Below, one piece after another: positions 22,635-34,770 of a DNA stretch of 64,000 nt; the stretch's first letter is position 1, and every line of letters starts with the position of its first letter. The DNA comes from Chlorophyllum brunneum (taxonomy: Eukaryota; Basidiomycota; Agaricomycetes; Agaricales; Agaricaceae). The notes under the pieces were generated by a model. It was not told the origin of the DNA and did no database searches. It worked only from the letters and a program-made list of their open reading frames with translations. The stretch spans positions 1,426,001-1,490,000 of the forward strand of contig OY756148.1 in NCBI GenBank assembly GCA_963576785.1. The letters run 5' to 3'. The position numbers and the translations under genes are program-made.

Positions 22635-25513
22635 ATGTCCCGGTTAATGATCAAGAATTTACCCGCATACGTCACCCCAGTTCGCCTACGACAACATTTT
22701 GAACAGAAGGGAAGTCCATCAGGTACCCTCACAGACGTGAAAGTCGCCTTCAAGCCCGACGGGACGTCGCGGAGATTCGGCTTCGTGGGATACAAGACCG
22801 ACGAAGAGGCGTCTACCGCGAAGGATTGGTTTGACAAAACTTTCATCGACTCGACTCGAATACATGTTACCCTCGTCAACGTATGAGGTGCAATTTTCTT
22901 TGTATATGTGCTACTCACATCGACTTTGTAGGGCTCCAAGGATGCACCTAGCCCTCGACCTAATAAACGACCAAGACTAGGCCCCTCCCCTACTGAAACA
23001 GGACCCACATCCGCCAAGATGAAGTCAAAATCCGACAATCCTATGGTAAAGGCGAAATCTTCCGCCCGAGTAGAGGAGTTCCTCGAAGTCATGCAACCTC
23101 GTACAAAGAAAGGCCCTTCCTGGGCTAACGAAGCACGAGTCGAGCAATCTGTTTCACTGCAAGAACAGCTAAAAGATGCGGCGCGTGCGGATTCAGGAGC
23201 GCTTTCAGATCTGGAGTGGATGAAGCAACGGATGTCGCAAAATGTCGACAAGCAAGACAAGATCTTTGAGCAGTCGGATGAGGAAGATGAAAAAAAAGAC
23301 GAGGAAATGGTTACACAAGTCAGTGCGTTCGTCGATCTCCACTAGGAGAATTACTGAAGCGAATCCAGGATCAAGTTGAGGCTAACCCTCCTCAGGACGC
23401 TGTCGGGGAGACAATTTTACGGACACACCGACTATTCTTGCGGAACCTGGCTTTCAGTTGTACTGAGTCCGACTTGACGGGATTATTTCAACCCTTTGGT
23501 GAACTTTCACAGGTAAGTGCAACATTACATTCGTCTCTTTCACTGTCTCCATGGCGTCGGTGGCCTATGAGATGAATTCTCTGCGTAGGGACATCAGACT
23601 TTTCGAAGTATGTTGATCTCCAGGGAAAACGATAGTAGAAATTTACTCTGACAGGCCTCTCTTACTGTCCTTTTGACCGTATTGAACGATCGATACTGAT
23701 TTCCTTTCACCAGGTGAAGCTCATTCTTTCTCGCTTGACCGCCATCCGGTCTCTCTCGGATGATACATTGTATAGGGACAACAGACCTTCGGGCATGCTG
23801 ATCCTCTGGGAAACCGATAGTAGAAATTTATTTCTGATTCGTTGCTCATTTCGTCCGGTTTTTGAATCCTAGCTGACAAATTTGTATCCTCAGGTCCACA
23901 TACCGCTTGATCCCCTCTCCAAGCAGCCGAAGGGCATGGCCTACGTGACTTTTGCGGCCGGTGCCAATGCGTTCTCAGCGTATGAAGCGTTAGACAAAAA
24001 ATCCTTCCAAGGAAGGCTGTTGCACGTACTTCCTGCACAGGACCGACAGAAATTGTATCAGGCTGAAGAGGGCGAAAGGCGCACGAAGACTGTTAAAGAG
24101 GAGAAACAAACCAAGCGGAAGTCATCGGCCAACAAGTCATTCAACTGGAGCATGCTTTACATGAATGTATGCCGTCAGACCGACTCCGTAGTGGCGACAC
24201 CCCTAACTTCGTACACAGAGCGACGCTGTAGCATCATCGATAGCAGATCGGATGAACATCAACAAATCTGAGATTATTAACCCAGAAAACGGGGACAATC
24301 CCGCTGTGAAACTCGCTCTCGCCGAAACTCATATAATCCAGGAGACAAAGGCTTACTTCGAGTCACAAGGAGTTCTCCTGTCATCATTCTCCACCAGAGC
24401 TCGTTCAGACACCGCCATACTTGTTAAGAACATACCCTACGGAACCACAATCGAACAAATACGAGACCTTTTTGAACCGCATGGTCAGCTTAGCCGAGTG
24501 CTTGTTCCACCCGCTGGTACAATGGCGGCCGTCGAATTTGAGCGGCCCAACGAGGCTGCTCGGGCCTTTAAGGCTATTGTGTACCGACGCCTCGGGGACT
24601 CAATTATATATCTCGAGAAGGGGCCCATTGGGATGTTTTCGAATGAGCCGGTACAAGCTACCCCTTCGGCTTCTTCGTTACCCGCTGTGAGGATTCCTGA
24701 ACAAGAGTCTGCAGTAGCTGAGGACGAAGTTTCAATAACTGGTGGCACGACGCTCTACGTCAAGAACCTTTCATTCGTGACGACTCAGGAGCGGTTGACG
24801 CAAGTATTCCGGCATCTACCTTCGTTCGCCTTCGCACGGCTACAAACAAAGCCTGATCCCAAGAATCCGAACGGACCTCGTCTAAGTATGGGCTACGGCT
24901 TCATTGGATTCAAAGATTTTGAAAGCGCGAAGAAGGCGTCGAAGAGTATGCAAGGCTTTCTTCTTGATGGACATTCATTACATGTCAAATTCGCTGGCCG
25001 CGGCGCCGAAGACGCATCCAAGAACAAGGACGCTATCAACTCCAAGAGCCGAACTACAAAGATGATAGTCAAAAACGTGCCCTTCGAAGCCACGAAAAAA
25101 GATATTCGCGATCTCTTTAGGTACGTACCCTTTCACTTCTAGCTAGCCCGCTACCTTCCATCTCCTTATCAATATTTGTCAATAATTAATTGAACTTTAT
25201 ATGCAGTGCGCACGGGCACCTTAAATCCGTCCGGCTACCTAAGAAATTCGATTCTCGGACTCGTGGTTTTGCATTCTTGGAATTCGTATCCCGACACGAG
25301 GCGGAGAATGCTTTCAATGCGCTACGGCATACCCATTTGCTTGGGAGGCATCTAGTGTTGGAGTGGGCGGAGGAAGTTGAACAGGACTTAGACGTTTTGA
25401 GGCATAAGGCTGGCGTCGGCTTTGGTGGGGGTAAGGAGATGCCTGGAAGGAAAAGAAAGTTGGAGTTGGGCAAGAATGGTGGGGAAGAGGACCCGGTGGC
25501 CTTGGCTGAATAA
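22635..25513 (+). CDS. MRD1: Multiple RNA-binding domain protein 1 (rRNA processing)
   Basis: Nucleolar factor needed for early pre-18S rRNA processing in the small-subunit processome. Six exons: 22635-22880, 22932-23323, 23369-23512, 23894-24168, 24219-25120 and 25207-25513. Five RRMs are visible. RRM1 opens at SRLMIKNLPAYVTP; RRM2 is LFLRNLAFSCTESDLTGLF; RRM3 is AILVKNIPYGTTIEQIRDLF, with a weak RNP1; RRM4 is TLYVKNLSFVTTQERL...GYGFIGF; RRM5 is KMIVKNVPFEATKKDIRDLF...RGFAFLEF. Linker 1 has the conserved EFLEVMQPRTKKGPSW and linker 2 has FNWSMLYMN. The intron between exons 3 and 4 is 381 nt, against about 50 nt for the others, and may host snoRNAs. Confidence 0.95.
23562..23657 (+). ncRNA. 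Candidate intronic box C/D snoRNA, copy 1
   Basis: Within the long MRD1 intron. A perfect 5-bp closing stem (GGCCT 23562-23566 / AGGCC 23653-23657) brackets a C-box-like ATGAGATGA and a D-box CTGA (23648-23651). Inside, GGGACATCAGAC and GATAGTAGAAATTTA recur in the second copy. The C box is imperfect, so this is a hypothesis; no rRNA target is named. Confidence 0.35.
23755..23842 (+). ncRNA. Candidate intronic box C/D snoRNA, copy 2
   Basis: Second copy in the same intron, about 190 bp downstream. C-box-like GGATGATAC at 23758, internal CTGA after GGGCATG, D-box CTGA at 23834-23837. It shares a perfect 16-base block CGATAGTAGAAATTTA just upstream of D with copy 1, the place where a guide element would lie. 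The closing stem is weak. Confidence 0.35.
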
Positions 25514-26106
25514 ATCAACCGCTTTGAGGGACCTGCATGTATCTACTTGAATGCTGGTTAGGTTTTGTGTCTGCTAACTGGGCGCCGATCAAGTCGGTAT
25601 TATATGTTGTCCCTCTTCGATTCAAGGCCGAACTACTCAATGACCACTCATCAGCTGAACAAGTGGTGTCCCATACCGGGCATATTGGTGTCTCGGTCTC
25701 AACGGGTGCCGTGTGCGTGTTCTCAGCTTCACGTCCCATATGTTGCAAGTAGCCGAGCAGTGGTAACAAATGCTCCATTTAGGTCCTCGTGGAAAACGAT
25801 GAGATTCCCTCACAGGTGAAAAATGGTTATAAGAGATTCTATTTCTCATCAGAATCTTCTGACAAATCTATTACATACATATATATATATATATATATAT
25901 TCATATATCAAATAAAAACACAGAGCGCGCGACTTACTCGCGAATTTACTAGGGCTACAAGTGGGGGTGGCGAGGATGGTATCTGCATATCAATGAGGGG
26001 CTGGGCGCGAATGGGATGAATGGGTATGTACGCGAGCGAAGAAATGGAAGGAAGTCATGTAGAGTTCACGTTCAAGATTTTCAGGAGAGAAGACGGAAAG
26101 GTGACA
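25514..26106. other. Convergent spacer with TA microsatellite
   Basis: Between the MRD1 and receptor 1 stops. Contains an AT dinucleotide run at about 25876-25902. Both genes must terminate here; no further gene seen. Confidence 0.7.
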
Positions 26107-27767
26107 CTACACCATGTCGTGCGAGTTCCGGCGAGGTTCGTCAGAAACAAACGAATTACGTGATGCGTGACGAAATGAAGCCACTTCTGGGCCACCGGCT
26201 TCAGAGCGAGTGACTACAGGTTCGGGGATGGAGATGCTCGACGCGGATGATGATCCTGACGAAGGCACAGGTGAAATCTCGCCCGAGTCATGATCCGCCA
26301 AGGTGCCACCGATATCGGGAAGAACGAGGTCGTCATACTGGAAAGTAGGTTTGAAGACCTCTTCATTGAATTTCTTCTTGGTACTGAAGACGCTAGTGAA
26401 GCTGGAATTTTTCTTCTCGCTGATGGCGGGAGTACTAGGCTCGACGTCCCTAAGCGAAGAAGATACGTCGGTGAATGAAACCTCGTAGGAGTTTCTGCGG
26501 CCGTATTTCTCGCCAAACCCTGGGAAGGATCCAGGTTGCGAGCCAATTCCACTCTTCGACATTCTGGTGGAGAAGTGTAAGGAAGGCGTGACCAGACGAA
26601 AGTGCGAGACAACATACTCTGAGGAGCTGACAATACCACTTGAATTACCAAAGCTGCCAGTCGACATACCGACACGTTTGGCAACCGAGCTGATGGCAGA
26701 GCGGTAGTTCTTCTTGGCCTCATCGGCAAAACCAAAGAAAGCGAAGAAGAGGACCGCGCAGACAACACAGAGCCATCGACTCATCTCAAGCGCGGACTCA
26801 ACAATAGGATTTGCACGCCAGAGCATCGCTGGAATTTGATCAACTCTGGAGAATCCAGCATGGGTGTCCTGCCAGCTGATCCAAGGCCTGATGGCACCGT
26901 CGGCGGCATTCAGGTAGGTAGCATAAATGGCAAGGGGAACCGTGCAGAGGACGTCGCAGCCACCAAGAGCCATAAGGCGTAGATAGCGGCTGGAGGTGAG
27001 GTTGGAATAACTGGAAAGCACCTCCTTGTTTTGAGAGCGAGTCTTGTTGAAAGCGCGAATACTGAGCACTGCGTAGACCCCGGAGACGAGACCAATAAGA
27101 ATGGGGGGAGTGGAGACAAGTAGATAGGCGACCCAAGTATCGTATGTGAAAGGCCAGCACCCGACATCTTCATAGATGTCGAAACGATGTCCCTGAGGAA
27201 TGTATTCTGCAAGTATGTCAGGAGATGCACGTGCCACTTTATTCCAGGAGCGACTAACGAAGAATCATTTGAAGAATGGGAAGACCAAGACCGATAGCCA
27301 AATCGACCATGATCCCGCGGCGCTTTTCAGCCTTGGTGATAGTCACACTTCGCACTGAAGCGATGTGATAAAGGCGGCGGTTGATGCAGAGCGCAGCCGC
27401 CGGGATTGCAACAGCGGTACCCACAATGAATTTGGCAGCTATTATGGTCCGTCAGTCTACGTCTTCACCAATGAGACGAGAAAAACCCACAGATATCACA
27501 CCAAACAGGGGCCCAGTTTATGGCGTTCCGATTCCATACAATGGAATTGATGAACTGGTTGAGGCAAGCCAACCCCGTCCAGGCCATGTAAAGGCATGTT
27601 CCTGTGTTCCATGCTGAAAATAGGGTTAGTGAGCCTACAGCAGCAGAAACGCTCAATACGACGGATTTACCTTCGAAGTGCCATGGGAATGGGATGCAAA
27701 CGAGGGCGAAGCCAATGAAAGAGAACAGGGAAAAGACCCAATTGGGATAGCTGGCGGGAAAAGGCAT
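26107..27767 (-). CDS. STE3-type pheromone receptor (GPCR) 1
   Basis: Seven-transmembrane receptor for farnesylated peptide pheromones. ATG 27767 starts MPFPASYPNWVFSLFSFIGF (TM1). After a short intron come HFEAWNTGTCLYMAWTGLACLNQFINSIVW and WCDISAKFIVGTAVAIPAAALCI. The hallmark loop reads LQYIPQGHRFDIYEDVGCWP, followed by TM5 (YLLVSTPPILIGLVSGVYAVLSI) and the helix before loop 3 (RAFNKTRSQ). TM7 is near RWLCVVCAVLFFAFFGF. The tail is Ser-rich, about 190 residues, as in mating receptors. Three introns of about 50 nt were found. No lesion. It could be a mating-type receptor or one of the non-mating STE3-like paralogues that agaricomycetes also keep. Confidence 0.92.
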
Positions 27768-29079
27768 ATCTGATCCTCTGCTTGCGTCGGTGTCGTGGAA
27801 GGCTGCCCGAGCAGTTCGTCGTAGGCGACGAGGGGACTCTTTCGAGTACGGGAGGGAGAATCAGCCAGAGGCGGTGTGGGGAATTGATTATCGCACACAC
27901 TCCAGCTTTAAGAGCGACTGCTCCGACTCTCCATGAACGTACACTTTTCGAGCCACTCCCTTGTTCCCAGTAGGAATCTTCGCCGGTTCACGCGAAGGAT
28001 GATGACCGGATTTGGATGTAGCCTTGTAGTGTCCCAAAGAGGCGATGAAATATGGGGAAATCAGATTTGCCTTTTTCGGATGTTACTTTGTGGGATGCAG
28101 ACCTGAGTCCAAAAATACCAGTGCCCTTGGCCCAATTCATAACAAGTTCACTGCAAACAAGGACCCTGGCGCGCACATGGCTTCGATGAAAATCGACAAA
28201 GAAAGTTGCCAGAAGGTCACACGGCGTAGGGTGGCGAAAATTCGGAGAGCGATACCCTGCAACTTTGAGAACATTTTCCCTGCCTTCGAATCGCTCTCCA
28301 TAACTCGCCCAACGAGAGAACAAAGTCAGGTCCCCCCAGTGGTGCCGTATCCCGGGTACTACAATAGGGACTGGAACCATAACAGCCTCTCGGCTATGAG
28401 ATATCAAACAACGACGACGTTACACACCAAGAACCAGACCATCCCTTGTACTGTAATGTCGTATGATTGTGTATAACCCAACCCACAACGTTTCATGTCC
28501 TAGACCCGAGGCTTGCGACCACGTCCTCTAGCAGTACCGGAGCCGGACGAGATTTGGGGCTCCAGAGCGAAACAGAAGTAGGAGAAGAGAGAAAAGCGAC
28601 TAGACACACAGTCCCACCCGCTACTGAGCATTTGTATGTCGTCGCTGTCGAGCTGGCTTATTGTCCTTATTGTTCTGTCGCTTGATGGACGCGCTTACTA
28701 AGCCATCACATGCCACAACTTTCACAATAAGGTGGGAAAACGAAGCGACGCCACTGCACCTGCCATGTTCCGCGGTTACGATTGGCTAACATTGGCTGAC
28801 AAAACAGTGTGATTAAAGTCTGCTCTAGTAATAGTACGAAAAATACTGTTCCGAGTGTAATGTACGGCGAATAACATATGGAATTTCAGACGATATGCTA
28901 CATGAGTAGAAACATAGTACCTGGGACCAGTACTTGCGGAGGGGCAGTAGTGAAGGAGTGATGTACTCCTACATTAGTTGCCCTGTATAGGGATACATCT
29001 CGTGAGTGATGAAAAGAGGAAGAAAAATGAGGCCAAAGCTCGACGAAAGGGAATTCGAAAATATGGTTTCTTGACACCG
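27768..29079. other. Spacer between the two receptor genes
   Basis: 1.3 kb that must hold the receptor 1 promoter and the receptor 2 3' end. I searched both strands for short CaaX-ending frames; the only one (28467-28685) has no ATG and is rejected. Confidence 0.5.
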
Positions 29080-31060
29080 CTATGCTATCTCGCGGACTAC
29101 CGTCATATGCATCATATCGCTATTGTCCGGTTGCCCATGCCCCAACCGCTCTCTGCTCAGAGTTGATCGGATACTCTTCAGACTAGGTCGTCGGGACACC
29201 GGGTTCTTCATTGAAGAGGCATCCGCGGGAGATGGTGAGAACGGGCGAATGGAATGCCCTTCAAATGGCCGGGCCATGTGAGGGGCGGATGAGCAAGGGA
29301 AATAAGAACACGGCTGGCGCCTCTCATCAATTGACAGGGCTGGCGAACTGGCACGGGTAGGGGATATTTCCTCGACCGTCTCGGGAATAGACGCACTAAA
29401 GGTGGAAGGGATGGGCGAGGGGATGGGTGATGGGACAATAACAGGCGGAGTTGGCCAATGTTCTTGCAGGACGACCGCAATATTACTTCCCTTAGACTCT
29501 GCATGAGGACGATGATTCTTGGGAACAAGGGGCACAGTGGGAGAGACTGGGCTAATTGGGGATGGGCGGGTTTCATAAATGATGTTATTATCCATGTACG
29601 GCTTGGGTTTGCTCTGTGCTTTGTAAGTTGGCGGAGGAAGGACTGGAGCGTTGTACCCGAGGGAATTCCCGAACGGCGAGCCGAGATAGGGCATCGATGA
29701 TTTCATGAAACTTTCCTCAGCAGTTCTGGAGCTTGAACTTGGGCTAGGGCTCGCAGGTGGAGAATGTCTACTCTTCTTCCAGCTCTTGGGGCTCAGTCTT
29801 GAAGTTTTTATGTCAAGGTTATCGTCCCAGCCAGACCTGAGCTCCAGTGTGACTGGTCGTTTTGGCCTACTCAGGCAGGGCGAGCGACTGGAATCATCAT
29901 CCTTCCGACGGCTACTGTAAGTGTCAGTTCAGGTGGAGAAAGTGAGTAACGAGGAAAACTAACGGAGATCTGATCAATGGACGGAAGGTGATCAACGGTT
30001 TCTTGTCCTTCAAACTTGAGAGGTACCTCATGACTTGTCGAGTTTCTTCGCCGAGGATAAGAGCGAGGACGATGTAGCAGAGCGTGATTGCTCGCAAACC
30101 CCACCAGATGGTTTTAATGCCCGTGATCCGAGCCCCGTCGTTCACAATATTGACTTTCGATAAATCCTCATGTACATGTTCCCAAGAGATCCAGGAATCC
30201 GACATGGGTAACGAGAACATGGAGAAAAGGAGTACCAGAAGAGTGATGCCGGTAGTGGCCATCGAAATAGCGAGAGTGCGTGTCCAGAGCGATGAAGTCA
30301 TACGAGACCGAGATTCGAGATGGGTGGAAAAGTGAGTGGTAGGGTGCCGAAGTGAATTGTGAACCGCCATGCCTAGGAACTCAGTGTCAGCTCAAATTCA
30401 GTATATGTAAAGCCCATAGAATGCGCACCGGAGAAGAAAATCGAAAAAATACACATGGCAATATGAGGCATCCATACGATCATAGACGCTGGTGTGGAAG
30501 GGTGGACTGAAGCCATACAACCGATATCTTTGACGAGGTCAAACCGATGGTTCTGTCCGATGATGTCTTTGGAGTGTATCAGTTGTCAGGGTCGGAACCT
30601 GAGCTTGCGACTAAACGTACGAATTGGCATATAGATGAAAGGAATGAGATAACAAAAGAGTGCATCAAAGAGCCTTCGATTTCTGAGTGCCTTTGCACCA
30701 TAAGGGAGATTGCGAGACGAGGATACCGTCTCGAGATAACGTGATATACACAAGCATGCTCCTGGAACTGCAACCGTGGTGGCAAGAGCGAACTTCGTCA
30801 CTGTAAGTAAGGGTGTATGATTAGATATCTGGTTCAAAGACAAACTCAAGAAAGACCGTACCAACGTCACACCACCCCAATGCCTTCAGGTCGACGTTCG
30901 ATGCCCACACAGCCGCATTTATGCCATGAACAAAATTACAACCCAAGAGCCAGGCCACAAGTGCAAGCTTTGCAACATCTTCTCGCACCTGGCGAGCAGC
31001 AATAAACATTGCCAGAATAGCGGCACAGAGGAACGAAACAGTGGATTCTGCAGCGCTCAT
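29080..31060 (-). CDS. STE3-type pheromone receptor (GPCR) 2, diverged
   Basis: Same strand and family as receptor 1. ATG 31060 starts MSAAESTVSFLCAAILAMFI, then LGCNFVHGINAAVWASNVDLKALGWCDV spliced to TKFALATTVAVPGACLCISRY. The family loop is HIIGQNHRFDLVKDIGC. Later segments include AVHNSLRH, TLAISMATTGITLLVLLFSMF and WGLRAITLCYIVLALILGEE. Splicing needs an acceptor AAG before ACATCATCGG (about 30567) to keep that loop in frame. A Pro/Ser-rich tail of about 270 residues follows the last intron. It is clearly more diverged from the family than receptor 1, and its pairing with a pheromone is unknown. Confidence 0.85.
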
Positions 31061-32311
31061 GTCTATATCACACCTCGCTCGTCCAGATATTGTGAGAACA
31101 AGGGGACGGCTGCGAACCCGGAAACGCCAAATAATGGACTTGGGAACAGCGGCCTTGAAGGTGGGAAGGGAGCAGTGATCGACGCGAATCATCACAGCAG
31201 CATATTTAGGCCTTCAGAGTACAAGGCGGCGTGCACCTGTATATTCATTGTGGACCCTTCGTAATCCACGACATACTTGATTAGTTCACGGCTTGATATT
31301 GCCAGAGGTTGAGGGCGTCATACGCGGAGCCGGAACTTCTATGAAAGGGAACAACCAGACTGCCTTAACGAACACAAAGGGCATTCTACGTCCAGGGTGT
31401 CACCACTACCGCTTGACTTGGGTGACTAGACAAGGGGATTAGTGTTTCTGGATGTGGTATGAGAGGGAATATAAAGATAGCTTTCGAGTGAAATTTCCCC
31501 ATCAATCTTAGTATCCCAATTTGTCGAAGCGTTTGTGGCAGGTGTCCAATGCTCAGTCGGTGATTGCAGAGTAGATACTTCGTGTACTATTAAAACACTG
31601 AGGCATATGGACGATTCCGAGTTCTTTATTGATCCTGCGCCCCCTACAAGTGGTAGAGACCACTGAATTTCTGCAAAAGTCAAAGGTGACGGAGGTGTGG
31701 AGAGGATTAGGTAACGGCGATCTTTCCTTTAGATCCCGGCTGGGGAAGTGTTCCCACACTAATGAACCAGGTTTGTTTCGTAGTCTTGTTGGTGTGCGTC
31801 GTGTGATACAGACTCCAGTTCGTGGGTTGTCCTGGTCTGCCGTTGGACCCACCGCGATTTCTAATATGCGAAGTGAAACCACAGCCATCCAATAACCACA
31901 TTCAATCTCCTTTCAACAAATCCCTGTTGTCATTTCTGGAGTCTCGGGTTCGATCAATGTTTTACTCGCTGACGAGGCGTATCTTTTAATTGGGACTGGA
32001 CACCTGTCTTTCAGTACTCGCAAGAGACAAGGTGGCCTACGGAGGTTCATGGTTTGGTGGTTCTTCTATTGAAAACACTGTGCACAAACTTTTCTGTTGA
32101 TTTATCTGGCCCCTTTCGAGTTCGCGAGATCTATAAACATCTTCTTCCGTCGGATGCTCCACTGCGGATGGTTTCTCACTGACCTCATCGGCCTCGATAT
32201 TTGGGCTTGGAGTCGTCAATGGCTCCAAAGACATACTATATATCTTGTCCCACAACGCCCGAGGCTCTGGGTTTCTCCCTTTTCGCACATTCATAGTTCA
32301 AGTTCCTCGCT
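31061..32311. other. Divergent promoter region, receptor 2 / HH-rich gene
   Basis: 1.25 kb between divergent start codons. Short frames on both strands look like noise. No CaaX-ending frame with an ATG found. Confidence 0.5.
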
Positions 32312-34176
32312 ATGGGTCAGTAGCTCAACTTGTTCTTCTGCGTGCAGTTCACTAATCGTCGTCTTAGGCCTCAAAGACACGCTCACTAAATTAACTGGCC
32401 AGTCGCATGAAACAGATACTGGCACAACCTCTCCTCGTACCTCTACTCGTCGTTCAGCGGAACATGACAAAGACTACGTGAACAACTCGAACAGCGCTCC
32501 GCGTAGGAGTGGCACTACGGCGAGTCAACACAAACTTCCCCCAGGCACCGGTCCAGGAACCTCTGGTAAACCTGCTTCTGAATCAGCAATGGAATACGAC
32601 CGAGATCGTGCACGTGAACAAGGGACAATTGCTGGACATGGTACGGATTCCGCTGCTGCTCATGGTGGTGGTATTGCAGACACTCATCGAGACTCTGTGC
32701 GGCGGTCAACAGGTGGTTAGTCCTTTACCATCCCCCTTAAGAATCATCATCTCCTAACGCTCGTTTTCACAGATCGTATGGCTGGGAATGTTCCTGGTAG
32801 CCGTACCGTAGTCGAGCATGGCACGACTGTGGTCGCTTCCTCGGCAGGGCAAGCTGCTCCTGTTACCGGTGCCAGTGGTTGGGAAACTATGGCTGGGCGT
32901 GACAGAACTGTTAGCAGGGACATGCCCACTGGCCTCGGGGGACGTTCTGCTCGTATGTGTGTTTGCCAGGTACTGCAAAAACCATCTTGACAATGTTATA
33001 GTTCTAGAAGACATGCATCAGCGTGGGCATATGAAACCTAATGCTCAAGACGTTATGCCTTCTGGTGCCACACAGGAGGATACCAACCAGTTGAACCGTG
33101 AGTTAGACGTCTTCTGTTCGAGAGGGGTGTGAGTATAACCTATTGGGTAGCTGTTACTCATGAACGTATCCGCCACCTCGAGACCGAGGAAATTCAACGC
33201 GTGAAAGAGGTCGATCGCCACAGTAAGCATATCGTCATTCATTAACTCTGATCCTTGTCTCACCATCCTCGAGTCCATCACGTACAGCACCACATCCAAC
33301 CGGTAGTTGCTTCCGAATCTTTGGCTGAAGAAATTCGGGAATTCGTAAATAATACTGTTCGTCCGCCTCAGCTCAGAAGCATTAACTAAGTATTTGTAGA
33401 TCCACCCCGTGTCTCAGGTTCGTGAAATCCACGCGAACAATGCCGAGGATACCGTTCTCTTCGATGATCAAGTTCGTCAACATCGCGATTCCCTTGTATG
33501 TACCCTTTTGATACTTTTTCGCTCGACCACGAGACCTGACCGCTGGACAGACGCATCTAGAGAAAGAACGTACTGTTATCGACAAAGGTACTACTGTTCA
33601 GGAGCGTATTCATCACCACGTGCACCACGTTATTCAACCCATCATTGAGAAAGAGAGTGCGTCGCCGTCATCATGTCTTCTTTTCCGCCGCGCACTTATA
33701 ACTCGTGTTCTTTAGCTATTGACCGCCAACGCATTCGTAGCACTGTTCCAATCCACGAAGTAACCCATGAGGCACCAATAGTTCATCAATCCCAGACGCA
33801 CAAAGCAGTTCCCCTTGAACACTTCCTTGAGCGCGCAGGAATCATGGGGGGAGGAGTCTCTGCTGATGAGATTGGATCTCGTGTGCTTCACAGTGGTGGG
33901 TGTAGTCGTGAAGTTGAAGGTGTTGTAAACGAATTCGAAAGGGAGTTGCAGAATACCAGAGAGGTAATGTATATTGTCACATTGCAAGATTTGGTTTTGA
34001 TGGGAGGTCTCTGTGTGTAGCGCGAAGTAAATCCTCCGACAACTACTCGTATGACACAACCCCAGTCCGATGACGCTGGTAATATCGTTGATCTCGGAGC
34101 AACGAAGGCCGATCAAAAGCCCGCCCGTAATACCGAGGCTGAGACTGACGCGCCAATTACCATGCCCATGGCCTAG
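32312..34176 (+). CDS. 'Allergen'-annotated His-rich basidiomycete family protein
   Basis: I recognise this as the conserved fungal family often labelled 'allergen'; its function is unknown. The first exon is only ATGG (32312-32315), spliced over 52 nt to GCCTCAAAG, giving MGLKDTLTKLTGQSHETD. Later exons give ERIRHLETEEIQRVKEVDRH, HHVQHHIQPVVASE, QVREIHANNAEDTVL, ERIHHHVHHVIQPIIEKE and TVPIHEVTHEAPIVHQSQTH, the family's repeated His-rich motifs. The stop is TAG 34174-34176. Seven or more introns of about 50-70 nt. Overall acidic-hydrophilic, with no signal peptide or membrane segment. Confidence 0.8.
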
Positions 34177-34770
34177 CTATATGAATGTGGCTTTACAGTA
34201 TGATATATTGATTCATTATAATTGTAGTTTTTCCAAGAAGTTCTAACACTTCGATATATTCGTGTAATTTAGCCACGGCGGTTCAATGCTAATTAATGTA
34301 TGACATATCGCCCAGTCTTATTCAGTCTCAACGCCTCAGAATCTTATAAATCTCTTCTCTTCTTCAACTCGTGAGTTCCGAAAAAGCTTTTTAGAACTGC
34401 TAGTGAGTACTACGGAGATCAGGTTTATTGTTTTCGTATACATATACAGAAGACAGGCGTGACGAGAACATAGCGATAATGTACCAGTGCCAGCGATAAA
34501 ATATAGCTGAAAGAGGATGAAACATGTATGGACATTCAACGTAAGAGCGAAAGCGGGTTCAGCATAATGCGACATACAGACTGAAACAACCAGCGAATTG
34601 ACAGAGAGAGAGAGGACTTTATACATACACGCGAGAGGGAAGATCATAAATACCATCTCAAAAGGGACCAGACCAAAAAAAAAGAAAAGGATCCTCCGAA
34701 GATAATAAAAGAAAGAGGACAGCGGCAGCAATGTGGCATAATCTTTTTAGAAAATAGACACATAACCTAA
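34177..34770. other. Convergent spacer, HH-rich gene / CNOT11
   Basis: AT-rich 3' flanks of two converging genes; no gene recognised. Confidence 0.6.

Noticed and set aside
23721..24038. Minus-strand frame of 105 codons over MRD1
   Set aside because: Overlaps RRM2 coding exon and intron in antisense; no family likeness.
27381..27617. Plus-strand frame ending CVPC
   Set aside because: Antisense shadow of receptor 1 exons; no processing site.
28467..28685. Plus-strand frame between the receptors ending CSVA, with a Glu-His pair upstream
   Set aside because: It looks like a pheromone end, but the frame begins at TTG, has no ATG, and is closed by a stop just upstream.
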